Notes: generated from the letters alone by a model not told the origin. Positions 1-13,620 are shown, counted from the stretch's first letter. The stretch: DNA of 64,000 nucleotides from Hybos culiciformis (GCA_964007475.1 OZ023273.1:40673525-40737524), one strand, 5' to 3'. Made by a program: numbers and translations.

Positions 1-1179
1 TTAGAATAAAAAATATTGATAAATTAATAGCAATTCAATGAAATTAAGGCCACATCCTTATTCATGAAATATGAATCTAATCCGTGATTAACGTTGATTT
101 ATGATCTTCGAGTTTTTAATCCTGTTAATTTTTAGGGACAAAAATAATTATAAATATATGAAATTACAAAATTTGATTTAGTATAATTTTAAAGTTAGAA
201 AAAAAAAAAAAATTTGAATGGAATTTGTCGGGTTGAAATAAAATAAAAATTCAAGCTTTTATGTTGGTAATGGTTGTTACATAATGAATAATGAAATTTT
301 GATGTCATTTGTATTCAATTTTCCAGAACCAATTATGGTCAATATAGCCCACTTAACTCCCTATTCAAGATTTATAACCGATACCAATTCCTGCTTCAGT
401 TATACGTTTTCTTTTAAAAGTAAATTTTATCGTACTATTTTAAATAATTCAAACTAAGTGATACATTGTTTAATAGTAAATGTTACTGATTTGTATATAT
501 TTTTACATCCCTTATTAAATTAATTGTATATATATATTTAATTTTAATATCATTATATTTTATTCGCTTGTATGAAGCATTTGAAATAAATAAATAAATA
601 AATGTAATTTGCATTAAAATTAGTATTAGGCATATTGGATTTAATACTGATTCAAAATGAGAATTATTTATTTTATTTTATTTTACAAAAAATTGATATG
701 ATAAATTATAATCAAATTTTACAGAAATTTACGAGCGCTACTTCCAGGTTTTTGGCTTACTTATTTATATTATAGCTACATTTTAATGAGAATTAAATTT
801 AGAAATAAAAGTGAAATGAAGATAAAAATATGTATACTTAAATGAATCAGTTGTATTTTTTCGAAATTGTTTTCCATCTTCGTTGTATTTTTTTTTTTTC
901 AAAGAAAGAACTGATCTTTGTATTAAAATAGCGAAAAGGCAGAATAGGAATTGCTGTTTCAATTAGTGACTGGAGGTTTTAAGGACTGTGAATAAAAAAA
1001 TAAAATAAAATATATAAAAACGTAAACTTAATCATATTTTGAAAATTAATTTAGTTACTTTAAAAATGTTCACATTATTTTAACAATCCGCAAAGTATTT
1101 TCTATTGTACTTACTTTTGTACATTTCTTTATGTAATATATATCATACCTTGTTCTGATTTTCATATTTTTATTTTTAG
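1..1179. other. AT-rich non-coding DNA, probably intron upstream of the RING exon
   Basis: No convincing coding exon is visible here. The sequence is AT-rich with poly-A/T runs. The exon at 1180 begins in the middle of a RING domain, so at least one upstream coding exon must exist, and no piece encoding the first CxxC pair is apparent here. This stretch is therefore best read as intron. A more complex patch at about 325-440 has an acceptor-like ttttccag before it, but no clear donor after it and no recognisable protein, so it is not called. Confidence 0.5.
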
Positions 1180-2018
1180 ATTGTTAAACCTCCTAGTTGG
1201 CAATGTTGTAATGGTCATATTTTGTGTAGCAGCTGCCGATGTAGAACTCTGAGATGTCCAGTATGTCGTGTTCCACTTGGACCACGCGGAAGAAGTCTTA
1301 TTTCTGATAAATTGTATACAATTTTTGCTGAAAACTTTCCATGTCAAGGTATTAAAAAAAAGTTTTTTTTTGTACAAATGTAATTTAATTACTATTTATG
1401 ACATTTTTTTGAACACAGTTTGTTTTATACTTATTCGTTAAAACTTTGTTTAATTTTGTTTATTAAATTTAACAAACACATTATCATAACTATTATCATT
1501 ATGCTAATTATTAAATTTTGGTTAGCGTTTAATATGTGAAATTGCTAATAACCATTAAGTCACTATTTGAAACTCAAACTCACTTCAATAGTACGTTTTT
1601 TAGACATTTAACGTCTATATGAATATTCTCTTCAACACGCTTTTGATAGCTCAGGAACTTTTAAATTCTTACTCATAAAATGAAATGAAACTTAAATTTT
1701 AGTTATTCTATACATAACATATACATTACATATAATAATTTGAGATCAAAACCATCTACATTATTTCAAAAACAATTATGTGTGCATTTAAAGTTTCCTA
1801 CAGTACATTTCCTTTTTATTTTATTTTCAGGAACTAGTGAAAATACCAGCAAACATTATTCCAGTGAGAAAATAAGGAATAAACAACAAACATCAATTGT
1901 AGCACAAGACCAATTAGTTGAAACAACTAGACAAAACCAAAATAAAACTATGAAAACATCATTTTGTATTTTTAGTCCCAAAACACAAGAAAAACCAATT
2001 TTAAATAACAAAGTTTAA
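1180..2018 (+). CDS. RING-finger (SIAH-like C3HC4) protein, 3' part of gene, exons 1180-1348 and 1831-2018
   Basis: Probable E3 ubiquitin ligase, seen only from the middle of its RING domain onward. The exon at 1180-1348 has a tttttag acceptor and a caag|gta donor. It encodes 56 codons with the RING ligands in SIAH order: Cys of CCNGH, the His, CSSC, then CPVC. A GRSLISDKLYTIFAENFPC segment follows. The first CxxC pair must lie in an upstream exon outside the window or unrecognised. The exon ends with one base of a codon. The exon at 1831-2018 (ttattttcag acceptor) supplies two bases and continues open for 62 residues to TAA at 2016-2018. That tail is Gln/Asn/Lys/Thr-rich and matches nothing I recognise. 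No SINA/TRAF-like substrate-binding domain is present in this part, so it is not a full-length SIAH. The RING exon is secure (about 0.85). The terminal exon is less so, because another ending exists at 3717-5812. Confidence 0.65.
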
Positions 2019-2325
2019 TAATATAAAACATGATATTAATAAATATCATCAAAATCATTATACTTTTTTGGTTTAATATTAAAACCAAATAATATACCAA
2101 TAATTTCTTCAACATATATACAACATAATACTATATACATAACACATACCTACATTAAAAATATATTTTGAAATGAAAAAAGTCGAATTTTCTATATATA
2201 CCTATCTATAGGTATTTATTCACTACAAGACAACAAAAGTATTAAGTATAACATATCCGGATCATTTTATAAGAAATATTCTGGATTGGCATTGTATATT
2301 CTCTGATTAGTTATCAAAATACAAC

Positions 2326-2621
2326 ACCTACAATAACGGTGACCAAACATCCTTAATTTCAATGGACGATTCTTTATTTCAGGATGTTTAAATTATTAAT
2401 TTTTCTCTGATAAAAATGGATATAGCTATTGATTTTTATTTTATATATTCTGCACTTGAATTGTAATGATAATTAATTTAAAAATATTTTAAAAATCATT
2501 TTAATGATTTCAAATATTAAATAGAAGTTTGTTTTTATAAAAATGTTTTATTTTATAAATTAAGGAATAAAAATTTCACATTAGTTTTTTTTTCCGGATG
2601 GTCACCGTACTACCTACAATA
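2326..2621. mobile_element. Short TIR element (MITE) with 10-bp direct-repeat flanks
   Basis: The termini ACGGTGACCA (from 2336) and TGGTCACCGT (to 2608) are inverted copies. The 10-bp sequence ACCTACAATA flanks the unit directly at 2326-2335 and 2612-2621. Three extra bases (ACT) lie between the right terminus and its flank. The interior is AT-rich with no coding potential, which marks a non-autonomous element. A 9-10 bp target duplication is typical of Mutator-like (MULE) elements, so that superfamily is the best guess. It lies just 3' of the exon ending at 2018, in the 3' UTR or in an intron of the longer isoform. Confidence 0.6.
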
Positions 2622-3716
2622 CTATTTTAGATGAATGTGTGCGCAATAAGTTTGAAGCACATATAAACTGAAGTACATTATGTATGTTATGTGAATATAT
2701 TTTATTTTATTTTATTGAAAATCATAAATAATAACGATGAAAAACATTGTTTGTAACAGAAAATTCAACATCATTTTAATTCTGATATTTTTAGGGTTGT
2801 CAAATTTTTATATCTTAGTTTAATTAAAAAAAAATTTTTTTATTGCTTGATTAGAAAATTTTTATATAAAATCATTAATGTTAAAGAAAACTTTTAGCAT
2901 AAATATGAATTTCGTTTGAGTTCAAGTTAACTAAGCTTTGAAATTTTTGTACTAAATTATCAAAAAAAAAGAAACAAAAATTTATTCTTTAAAGATAAAC
3001 ACTAGTTAGTTCTGTCGAATTTTCAATCATTTTATAAGTTTATAATATGTATTGACTAAAATTAATTTTAATTATATATAAGTTATTTTTAGTTAGTTTT
3101 GTGGTTTTTTATAGAATTTCAAACTAGTCCTTACAGTCGTTCAAAGATTATAAAGCTAGCACATCATAAATGAATGAAAGGAATTATACAATGCACATAT
3201 ACATATTATATTTCTGGAAACCCTATTCAGTCAAATATTATTTGAAAATCTCATATCTAATTCCAATATATGTTATTGTCCAATTGGGAAATTATTTTTA
3301 TTTTTCATGTATTCTACAGTTCTATACATTTCATTATATGAAACTTTTTTTTTTTTAAGTTAACGATGAACATAATGCTGAACGCATGTAAGCTACATGT
3401 ACAAAATGTTTGTAAAATTCTAGCTTTGAAAAAAAAAAATACCTATATAAACTTAAATAATCATTAGATTATTGAAATCCATCATTCGATGTTTCAATCA
3501 AGTTGAACAATGAAATTTTGTGCATAAAATATATTCAACTATTATCAACATTTTAAAAAAATTTCAATTTTAATTAATAATGAAAAATAATCAATGAATG
3601 AATATCTGCAAATGAATGTAAGATGTATATATAATGTCTGAAATCTGAAAATTTTTAATCTGTGTATATCAATCAATAAATAGATTTATTTTTATAAAGA
3701 TCTTTAGTATTTTCAG

Positions 3717-3786
3717 ATATCTTACAAATCCTTGTTAGTTTTAGTCCTGATGAAGAAGATGAAACGAAACGTTGTCGTGAATTGAG
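3717..3786 (+). CDS. Probable alternative internal exon of the RING gene
   Basis: A 70-bp segment lies between a good acceptor (tattttcag) and a good donor (gag|gtaata). Only one frame suits it: after two leading bases it reads ILQILVSFSPDEEDETKRC then REL, and it ends with two bases of a codon. The leading phase accepts the donor at 1348 directly. It also accepts a possible internal donor at 1863/1864 (cca|gtgaga) inside the 1831 exon. The trailing phase matches the exon at 5761. The acidic, protein-like composition stands out from the surrounding AT-rich DNA. No known domain is recognised. Confidence 0.45.
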
Positions 3787-5760
3787 GTAATAATTTTTTT
3801 TGTCATGTCTCGTACCATTATTAGCAATAACCAAATTTTATTTTATTTTAACTTCTAATTATGCTCTAAAACTAAAAATAGGTATATATAAAATTTGAAC
3901 TATAGACAAATGCGTTCATTTGCTTCATATATGATCGAAGCAATTGGCATAAAAATATTTATATTTAAACTCAAAACATTTTAAAAACCTCTTGTTGGTA
4001 AAAAATTCAACTATTTTAAGAGCTGGTTCCTGTTTTAGACTGAACGTCATAAAATATTTTTAAAAAACAAAAATGTCATAGTAAATGTTGTTTTAAAGTA
4101 TATTCAAAAGTACATCAACACAAAAATTTACAAATCATTATATAAACACATAATCTACATATTATAACTTTATATATGATCTATATACTATTATGATATA
4201 TGTTGTAGTCTGTAGTCCTGTACGTAATCTAAATTTTACAAATTCATTTTCAATTCCCCTGTCCGTATGGATATAAAATAAAATAAATCAAAATTTAAAT
4301 AAAATTGAATATACGTATTGACCCAATTGAGATATTAACATGAAATCAAAATCAAACTATCTTTTTACTTGTTATATCATAATCTGAAAATGAGAATAAT
4401 TTTGGGTACCTTCATATATACAGAAAATTCTTTAGAAAATTTTTTCTTTTGAAAATCGAAGACAAATTCAAAGCAAAATAAATTTTATATATAAAATATA
4501 TATATACAACTATTTTTTTTTAACTTTTACAAAATTAAAGTATTCCCTTGTTAAAAGCAACAACAAGATGGACATCAATAAAATAATAATAGAGTTCAAC
4601 ACTGATAAAAAAAATTACATTAAAAGTTATTTCGTAAACAAAAGTTGAAGTTGAATTTTTTTTTTGTTTCCTAATACGGGTTTAAAGAATGATAGTAGAA
4701 TGAGAAGACACATTGAGCTTTTCCAAATTTATCAAAATTAATCAGAAAGTATAATGCTCTGTATTTCTCTGTAGTGAAATTCGTTGCTTAAAAAAATTCC
4801 ATATTTAGATAATAAGAATCTTTTTCTAAATTTTTTTTTGGTTTTATTTCTTAATTCTTAATTATAATTATTTACAAGTTTTTTATAGTATAAGAAATAT
4901 TTCCTTTTTTTGTATCTATACCATTGGTATTAGATTACAGGTATATAATGCAAGTTAGGCTTATTAAATTTCTAAGAAAATGTAATAAATATAATATAAA
5001 TTTCGAATATTAAATAAAACAGTTTTCTTTTATTTTTTACCTATGTCTGTAACTGAAAACACAAAATGAAGTTTTTGAAGTTTTTGAAGTTTTCAGTGTA
5101 AAAATTCCCAGAATATTTGAAAAGTTTTTATACTTTCTGTAATTTATTTCATTAATTTATGTACCTATTTTTGTGAGAAAAACTTATGAAATAAAGGTTA
5201 AAATTATATTTATTCACGTATTTTTTAGTATTTATTCACATAATAAAATATATCTTTATGTGTATGATATGTATGTAGAGTGCATTGCAATTTTGATTCG
5301 AAAGATTTACATTCTATTATATATAGTTGAATATTTTATTTATTTACACATAATATGCATTTAATTTACGATATTTGTCATAATGCAAATCATTTCAGAA
5401 ATTGCTATGAAAATAAATTGTTAGAATGAATATTATGTACCTAAAGTTAATTTAGAATATTGTACCTACATATATTTATTTATTATAAGTTGTTGACTAA
5501 TATTTATATTTTCGTTTGAATTTACTAATAAAATTTTATTTTATTATTAATGAAATTATCAACTGATTTCTAAAATAATTTCAGAATTAATTAAAATAAA
5601 AATGCTCTTTTTCAAAGCATTTAGTTAGACATGATCGTCATTTTATTTTTGTAATTATAGTCTCATTATACTTTTATTGAAAACTGTCAGAAATTTTCTT
5701 ATTTGAGCAATCGTTGTTTATTATTCAAAAAAGGTCAATTGGTTTTGTAAATTCTAACAG

Positions 5761-5812
5761 GAATTGTAATTATCCTGAGATAGAAGCTTCTCCTGGGATG
5801 ACATTTAGATAG
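5761..5812 (+). CDS. Probable alternative terminal exon of the RING gene
   Basis: After the acceptor ttctaacag at 5752-5760 the sequence supplies one base, completing the codon left open at 3786. It then reads NCNYPEIEASPGMTFR followed by TAG at 5810-5812. This is the only GC-richer, protein-like patch for about 2 kb, and its phase matches the exon at 3717-3786. The TAG is followed at once by gtaaaa, so the stop lies exactly at a donor-like site. If the true frame or boundary differs, the exon could continue to another one downstream. Confidence 0.4.
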
Positions 5813-8800
5813 GTAAAATTAGATTTGATATTTAACTTACGTTTATTTTTTATATAGAATTCATTTCTTTTAAAATTTTTCTTTTTTAATTAATGTTTAC
5901 AAGTAAGTTAATTTTAATTATTGTTTATTTGAACATTTTTTCGATGCCGTCATAATTGGCATTAAAACAACATACTGAAATTAAGTGAATGGGAGAATTG
6001 AAATATAAGAACATAAAAATAAATAAATGTATTTCATAGAAATTGAACTGTAAGAATTTTGGTTATCGTAATTATTAGGTATCATTATTGAATTTTTCGA
6101 ATAACCAAAAAACGTAGAAAAGAATTACAACAGGGTTATGCAACTGCTTTGATTAGTTTAATGTGATCTTTTCGTCTTGAGTTTGAGAACCAATGTATTT
6201 TGGTTTTTTGCAGAGCTATCTTCTGACAAAAAATTGCACTTAGAGATTATCGTTATTTTTTTTGTTAGGAAACGCGTTCAAAAATGTTATTCATACACAA
6301 ATTTTCAGATTAAGAAAATACCTCCGGCGCGCGCCGCAAATCCCACTGACCGACCACCAGTTCGCCCGCCCGCCACCCCGCACTCCCCTATTTGGATAAG
6401 GGGTACCCCCTCTACGCCCTCCGCAAAAATGGGGTCAATCGGGCGGGTAAATGTACTGTAATATTGACATTTACCAAAAGTAAACTCACATTTACCGGAA
6501 TTCGCACATTTCCCGTAACATATATACTTATGTTTCCAAAAGATCTTATTTAGCATTATTATAATTTATCGAAATTACTATAAAAGATACTTTGAACAAA
6601 ATAAAAAATTTATATTTGTTTTATTCTTTTGCAGAGTACAATTTAGTATATTTTTTGTTTAATAGATAGCGCGTTTTTTTTTAATTTTTATTATCTGCAG
6701 CAAAGAAATCAGCTGTTTCATTTGACTTTTTACTAATAAATATGTTTACATTATACATTGAATAGTGATAAAGAAATAATTTGCATTTTTTAATTAAAAA
6801 AACTAATTTTAAATGAATAAAAAAAAATTAAAATTAAAAACAAAATATAATGAGCTCTAAATAATAATAACAATACATAATTATTTATTACGTTAATAAA
6901 TTATAGTTTATATTTAATTATTTTTTAATGAAATCTTTCCAAATATTTACGTAATACCAAATTTTAAATCAAATTTAAGTCTGAATTAAAACAAAAATAT
7001 ATATGTACCTACTTAAATATTTAAAATTTATTTAGTTCAAAACAAATTTTATCATTTTAATTAAATAATTGCTCTCTACATTTTTAATTAAATCGATAGA
7101 TATTTTAATTTTGTTTTAAAGAAAATTAATTTTTCATGTGATATAATTTTGATATTTATATATAATATGCTTGTGGAAAATTGATTTATCTTAAAAAGGT
7201 TTGAACTCTTTTTATTTATTTGTTTTTTTTTTTAGTAATCTTGTTATTTTAATTGCTTATTTGTTAATTTTAGTTTTCAACTTTTTAGTACTAAAAAGTT
7301 ATCAAAATTATAAATTTTGATTCAAATAATACGAATGTTGTAAATACATTCATATCATAATATTAATGCTGATAAATGCGGTGTGTAATCTCATAAAGTG
7401 ACACTAGTTAATGTTTACATAAAATATGTGTATTTCCTTTTCAATGAGATATTTTTAGTACGCAGGTATAATTACTTTTTTTTTTTAATGCTTTTACAAT
7501 TATGCATTGTTTTGACTCAGAAAACGATAATTATTAAAATTTTAATTACATAATTATAAAAAATATATTAATTAGATTTTAGTTGATTTGATAAAATAAT
7601 GCACAAAATTACAATGGTTCAACTAGGTGACGCGAAAATAATAATTTGAAAAATTTGTGCTCATATATTATATTTGTTTTATAAAATTTTATACATAAGT
7701 ATATTTTTGTGGGGGAAAATTGTTATGTTAATATACTAAGATTCGATTACAAGATTGTTGGTAGTGATAAAAACCAAACCTGATTCAAACCCTTACTTGC
7801 GCGGTACCAGGACATACGCTGCTCTTTAAATTCTATATATGCTCTCTAAATTCTATGTAAGGCGACTTTACAATTAAACTTAGAAAATAGGCTTTAAATT
7901 AAAAGATAATTAAAGAATAATTTTTAATTTAATAGAATTTTAATTTGCATTCCAATTATGGTAAATTTCTCATAAAACATAACACTAAATTCGAATAAAA
8001 TATTATTTTGTAAAATATATAAAAGTAAGCTGTTTCATATTCCTAGAAAAATAGAAATAGTTAAAATTTCTTTAAACAAAGCAATTTAAACGCAATTGAA
8101 ATTAATTAAAGTTACTATATTAGAAACAATTAAGTTATGTATTGAATGAAAGTTCGAAATAAACATCATCATAATGTACGTATAAGTACAAATATAAGAG
8201 GTATGAGAGAGTGTTTTTGTAAATATTTCATTTGATTTAATAGAATTATTAATAAATTTTTATTTTCAAGACTAAAATTATTAAAGCCTTGGATTTCAGT
8301 TTGTCATTGCTTATTTTTAAACTAAATAAAAAAATCATTGATTCCTTTTAAATTTATATTCAATTCTTCGTTTCAAAAATAGCATTTAACTATCATGTAC
8401 AATTTTTTCTTCTCTGAATGTTTTGTTTACAATAGTTTCATTAATTAACGATGGTTGAATTTCTTGTTTCTTGATTTGGTATTAAAATAAAGAACCTAAA
8501 TATTAATTGAAATTTATTTATAATTTATTTGTTTAAAGTAGATTTTAACAATAGGTTTGATTAAATATGTGTACTTTTTAGTACTGATGCAAACTTGAAT
8601 CTATTTCTAAAGTTAATTACATAATCAAAATTTAATTAATATTAATATAATGAATTGATATCGTTAAGATAAAAATCCATAATACACATTCATTTTTGTA
8701 ATTAAATTTAATATCCAACTTTAATATTAACGATAAATAAACCAATTATTTAAAAAAAAAAATTCAAAAATATGAATATTAAAATATAAATTATTGTATA

Positions 8801-11800
8801 TGTAGTCAAAAGGTAGATATTTATAGCTTCATTATCATTGTATCATTATTATTGTTAAAAAATATTAATCAGACTTTTGTGCTATATTTTTACCAATAAA
8901 TAATCTGGACGAATAATTCCCACAGAACTAAAAATTGGAAAATAAAATTATAATTTTATAACCCAAAGAGTGTTGTATATTAGGTACCTAAATTAAATAT
9001 ACGGATAGTGTATACAGAAAACATTGGACTATAATTTTGTATTGCAATTTTGAGTCGTTAACAAAAAAAAAAAAAAAAAAATCCATGAGGACATTACTCC
9101 AAAGTAAGGATTTTTACTCAAAACTCAGAGATTTTTGATTTATGATATTTGATGAGATGTTATGAACTCAGGATTAAGAAATTAAGTTATTTAAAATAAT
9201 TCTGCCGTATTTGAAATTTATTTCTTATTTCTTAATCGAATACTCCCTACAATTCAAAAGAAATCATTTATGGATATCTTTAATGATATAAATTTATGTA
9301 CAGGAATAACATATCCTTTTTTAAAGGACAATCCATTAAATCCTTAATGAATAATTTATAAATGAAATGAAAAAATCTATAAATGACTATTTAATTTTTC
9401 ATTTAATATTTTTTATTATTAAAAAAATTTATATATAAAAAATTTCAAGAAATATTATTCTACCTGGATTTTTTATTAAAGTAAAAGAATATATTATAAA
9501 ATTTATTAAAGGGATAAACAACATAAAATGATATAAAAAAATTTAAAATGTTAGTAATTTATAGGAAATTTTATAAAAATAAATAGTTAAATTAATCGGT
9601 AAATCAAAATACTGTATTTAACACAGATTTTTAGGTACATGGATATTATAAGTGTTCCTTAAAGTTATTGGTTGAAGTAAGAAACTCTTATATATAAGAT
9701 TTCGTGCAAATTTAGTTTCTTCAATTACGTTGGAAGGCAAAAATTGTTGTAGTATAATGATTTACAAGAATATTTTTAACTAACACTGTGAAAACTCCAA
9801 AAATTTTAAAATCACATCAGATTAACAAATAAAATTCATCGACATTTAATTTAGTAAACAAATTTCTCCACATTTCCAATAAATGTAAATGTTCGTACTT
9901 TATCTAGTCAACTCTCTACAATTTAAATATAATTTATTTAATGAATTCAATGAAGATTGAATTATTTTTTATCCGTATTTTGAAATCCTGTAAAAATAAA
10001 AAAAAATAAATAATTGTGTATTATTTCGTATTTTTATACTGAATTCATATATTAATTCACAAAAAATTTGAATTCAAAGAAAATGAGAAAAAAAAGCGTG
10101 ATATATTTGTGAATTTTACCACCTATTATCTTTAAGTAACATATAAATATAGGTACCTTAACCATCAACTCGACTTTATGGGTAATCCCAATCTTAAATA
10201 AAAAATAAATATTTTTTAACAAACTCATATTCACCTACCTATTTCTACCTCAATATTTTTTTTTTTTTATGAATTGATAATTTTCTATGTGTACACATTG
10301 CTCTGTATATATAGAATAGGTTCGGTGTTTTTTTTTTTTTTTTACAACCAATGTGTGGGGAAAAAAATTACAAGAAAGAGCTCTTTGAATCTGTAAGCGA
10401 AAAAAATGCTAAGTGAAATGAAATAAGATAATAATGTGCTTCAAATAATACTGAAATTTATCATAAAAATTTTCTTTATTTGATTTCTGTATTTAATATT
10501 TTTATTTAAAGGAAAAAAAGAGAGAAAAAAAATTACGTGTAAGGGAATGAAATCTTTATTACTTGTGGTATTTAGATAAGATATTAGTTTCCCTTGTCAA
10601 TTTTTACTTTTTTTTTTTTTCTATTTATTTATTACGTAACCATTTCTATTTCTTTAGGGAATTAATTATTTTGGCACTTCCTAATGACCAATAAATTTTG
10701 TATGTAGTATAATGATAAAGTAATAATCCCTGAAACATTTGCAAACGTCGTATTTAGGGTTAAAAAAAATTTTTATTAAAACATTGTAAATTATATTTTT
10801 GGTATTGAAATTTAAAAAAAAAAAATTGTGTATTTAATTTAGTTTGACTAATTTTTATGAGCTTAGTCAGCTTTTACTTCAGTAAAATGGATATAGTAAG
10901 CAAAATATATGAGCGATTTTTTTATGTTTTATATGATTGTACAATTAATTTTATATATATTTGTTTTATTAAACTTCTAAAATAAAAAAATGAAAAACTA
11001 ACATTGTCGGTTTGGGCCATTGTGAGTTCTTTGTTTTTGTCATTAGAATTTTATTACGTCGCACTAGAATAATAAGATATTATGCAAATATAATTCAGAT
11101 ATATGATTCAGTTACGGAAATATGATTCAGATTGTATGTATATGTAACATAGTTATTTATTAAGATTTATAACATAAATTTTAAATTGAAATAACTTTCG
11201 TGCTCATGTCATGTTAATTTAAGTTAAATGATTATTAAGATTTTTTATTTTATTTTTTTTTTGGTTCAGCTCTAAGACCTTTCTAATAATATTGAATAAG
11301 AGGAATTCTTTATTTTTCAACTTCTCTTCTTCTTCTTCTTTTTATTTATTTATTTATTTTTTTTTTTCGTATTTTTGTATTTTATATCTTCTTTTGCTAA
11401 GTCATTTGTAATAAAATTGCTTCTTCTCATGTGTAAAGAATTTTTATTTAAAGGTGAAATAATTATATTATTGGCATTATTTTATCCTTATAGAAATAAG
11501 AAGATTTTTATTATATTCACATATAACAGAGAGAGAGACAGAGTGTGAATATAATATAATATAATATATAAAAAAAAAATTTGATAAGACTTATAAACAA
11601 TTTTTATATTAAATTCACGTAAATATAATTATTATGGATGAAATTCATTATGATAAAAAAAAAAAAAAGAAGAAAATAAATAAATAAATTTGATGAAAGT
11701 TTCCTGATTTTTATCTGTAATTAATATAAATTTAGATTCTTAAAATGTAATAAAAAATTAAGTTGATAATATAACAGATGATAGCTTCTCTTACGTATTA

Positions 11801-13450
11801 TATGTTATTTTCCTTTCATATAAATATTGAGAAATTTATGTGTGTTTTTATATTTTGACGTACTTATGTCATATAAATATAATGTATATATACATATAAT
11901 TTGTGTCACTGAGATGCTATTATATGTATGATTAAAGGAAAATAAATATACATCAAGATCCTTGTTATAGATAGTCATAGTATATTAAAATTATCCACCC
12001 ACATAATTTTAGTTTTATAAATAGATTTTTATTTATTTTTATTTTAGATAACGATATTCTATTTTATTTTTACATAATAGGATTTTTGTAATTTTGTTTT
12101 ATGATTTTGTTTGTTAATTTTTTGTTCTTCTTTTCGTATATTTTATTTATTTCTTTTAAGTTTCTCTTTTAATTCATAATAACTAGGTGTATTTTGTTTT
12201 GAGAAGCGTGAAATAATTTTGGTACATATACATTATACATATATGAGAGTATTACAAAAAGTATTACGAAAATTATTACGAAAATTATTACGAAAATTTA
12301 CAATTTACAAATTATGTATATTTGGTTTATGAAATTATATAAAATTTAGCTGAAAAATTGTTTCCAAAATTATATTTTTGTCTATACTTGTGTTCATTAT
12401 TTTGTCTATATATTAAACCACTTTAGTTGTTTTCACTGATTTAAATATTGATACTTTCACTCAAAATATTTAAATCCAGGTTTCAAATGTTTCCTTAGTT
12501 ATATGAAAAATTAAAATATAAACTAAAATACCCTATGAATCATAATGTATAGCTAAATACATAAATATTATAAATAACAGTAGGTATTAAAATATCCGTA
12601 TCTATGTAAGTTTCATTTTTATAGAAACATTTTTTTCCCTATTTATTTTAGAAGTTTATAAAAGCATATTTCTAGCGAGACATAAGGCTAAATAAACATT
12701 AAATTTTTTTTTTTATGGAACGAATAAATAATATGAATGTATCTATTTTTTGTTTTTTAAAAAAATAAATCTTTTTTTTTTGTATATGTTTTTAAATTAT
12801 TTTCATTTTATAAATTATATATAAATATATATTATACATGTATATATATAAAAACGAGATTGTGTAGCCGATTCAATTCAATTCAGGACATTTAAACTTT
12901 TTCACATTTATTTGATAAGAAAATAGAGGTTAAATTGTATGTATACTACATATAATATATGTTATATTTGAATTCAAATAAAAAATATTAAAAAAAAAAA
13001 AAAAACCACAAATGTAACACAATTTCACTTCTTTTTTTTTAAATTAGAAAAAAAAAATAATAATTTTGTTTTTATTTTTTTTTATTCATTCATAAAAATA
13101 AATATTATTTTAAGATCCTCAGGAAAAATGTTTATTATTTTTATGATTTTTCTTCCCTGACATTTGAAACCTCATTTAGAACTTGAATAAATAAAACACA
13201 TGAAAATATTATAATATTAAATTAAGGTTAGTTAATCACGTAATTATTGAAAATTTTAGATAATGTATTCTAATTTGAAACTAGCCTACAAACGATAGTT
13301 ATGTGTTATACGTATATTATTAAACATAAGTATAAAAAAACCTGGTCAGCATCTTAAATTTTTTGACAGGTTAAGTGTAGATTTAATATTTTAACAGTTC
13401 AATAAATAAAACATTTTAATAATAATTATTGTCTTGCCCCCATATTTATA
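5813..13450. other. AT-rich non-coding DNA
   Basis: About 7.6 kb of intergenic or intronic DNA with many poly-A/T runs, TATA-rich stretches and no recognisable exon. Exceptions are the GC-rich island at about 6321-6448 and a small complex patch at about 7785-7870. Open frames here are short and of low complexity. Confidence 0.6.
6321..6448. other. GC-rich island of unknown nature
   Basis: About 130 bp of strongly GC-rich sequence (ccggcgcgcgccg, cgcccgcccgccacccc, gggcgggt) sits alone in DNA of about 80% A+T. The flank at 6445-6510 carries repeated ACATTTACC/ACATTTCCC motifs, including a hairpin GGTAAATGT ... ACATTTACC. Both strands are open across it, but the translations are Pro/Arg- or Gly-rich and unlike any protein I know. 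It may be the end of a repeat or mobile element, a remnant of foreign DNA, or a promoter-associated island. Confidence 0.4.
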
Positions 13451-13620
13451 GAATACTAGCTGTCCCTGCAAACCTTGTTTTGCCCTCAAAGAATTTTTTT
13501 TGGTTAGAATCTTCTATATAAAAAAAGTTTAAGGATTTGTAATACCAAAGAACAATATTTTATGTTTCACTATATTAAATAAATTTGACCCTGGGAGAAA
13601 CGAATTATATTTATGTTTTA
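13451..13620. repeat. Degenerate retroelement-like tail (ACTAGCTGTCCC...)
   Basis: The string starting ATACTAGCTGTCCCTGCAAA and continuing into CCTTGTTTTGCCC resembles the ACTAGCTGACCC-type ends of degraded non-LTR retroelement copies, which I recall as common in insect genomes. The match is from memory and no family is assigned. A patch at 13590-13620 (tttgaccctgggagaaacga) may belong to the same copy. Confidence 0.3.

Noticed and set aside
325..460. Possible exon after ttttccag at about 317-324
   Set aside because: The open stretch reads into AT-rich sequence without a donor, and it does not supply the missing RING CxxC pair.
6305..6556. Open frames on both strands across the GC-rich island
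   Set aside because: The translations are Pro/Arg- or Gly-rich products of the GC block, with no homologue recognised and no splice sites or conserved start. The island is reported as sequence, not as a gene.
12250..12300. Tandem ATTACGAAAATT units (and a 20-bp duplication at about 28078-28117)
   Set aside because: They are short slippage repeats in AT-rich DNA with nothing suggesting a CRISPR-like or regulatory array.
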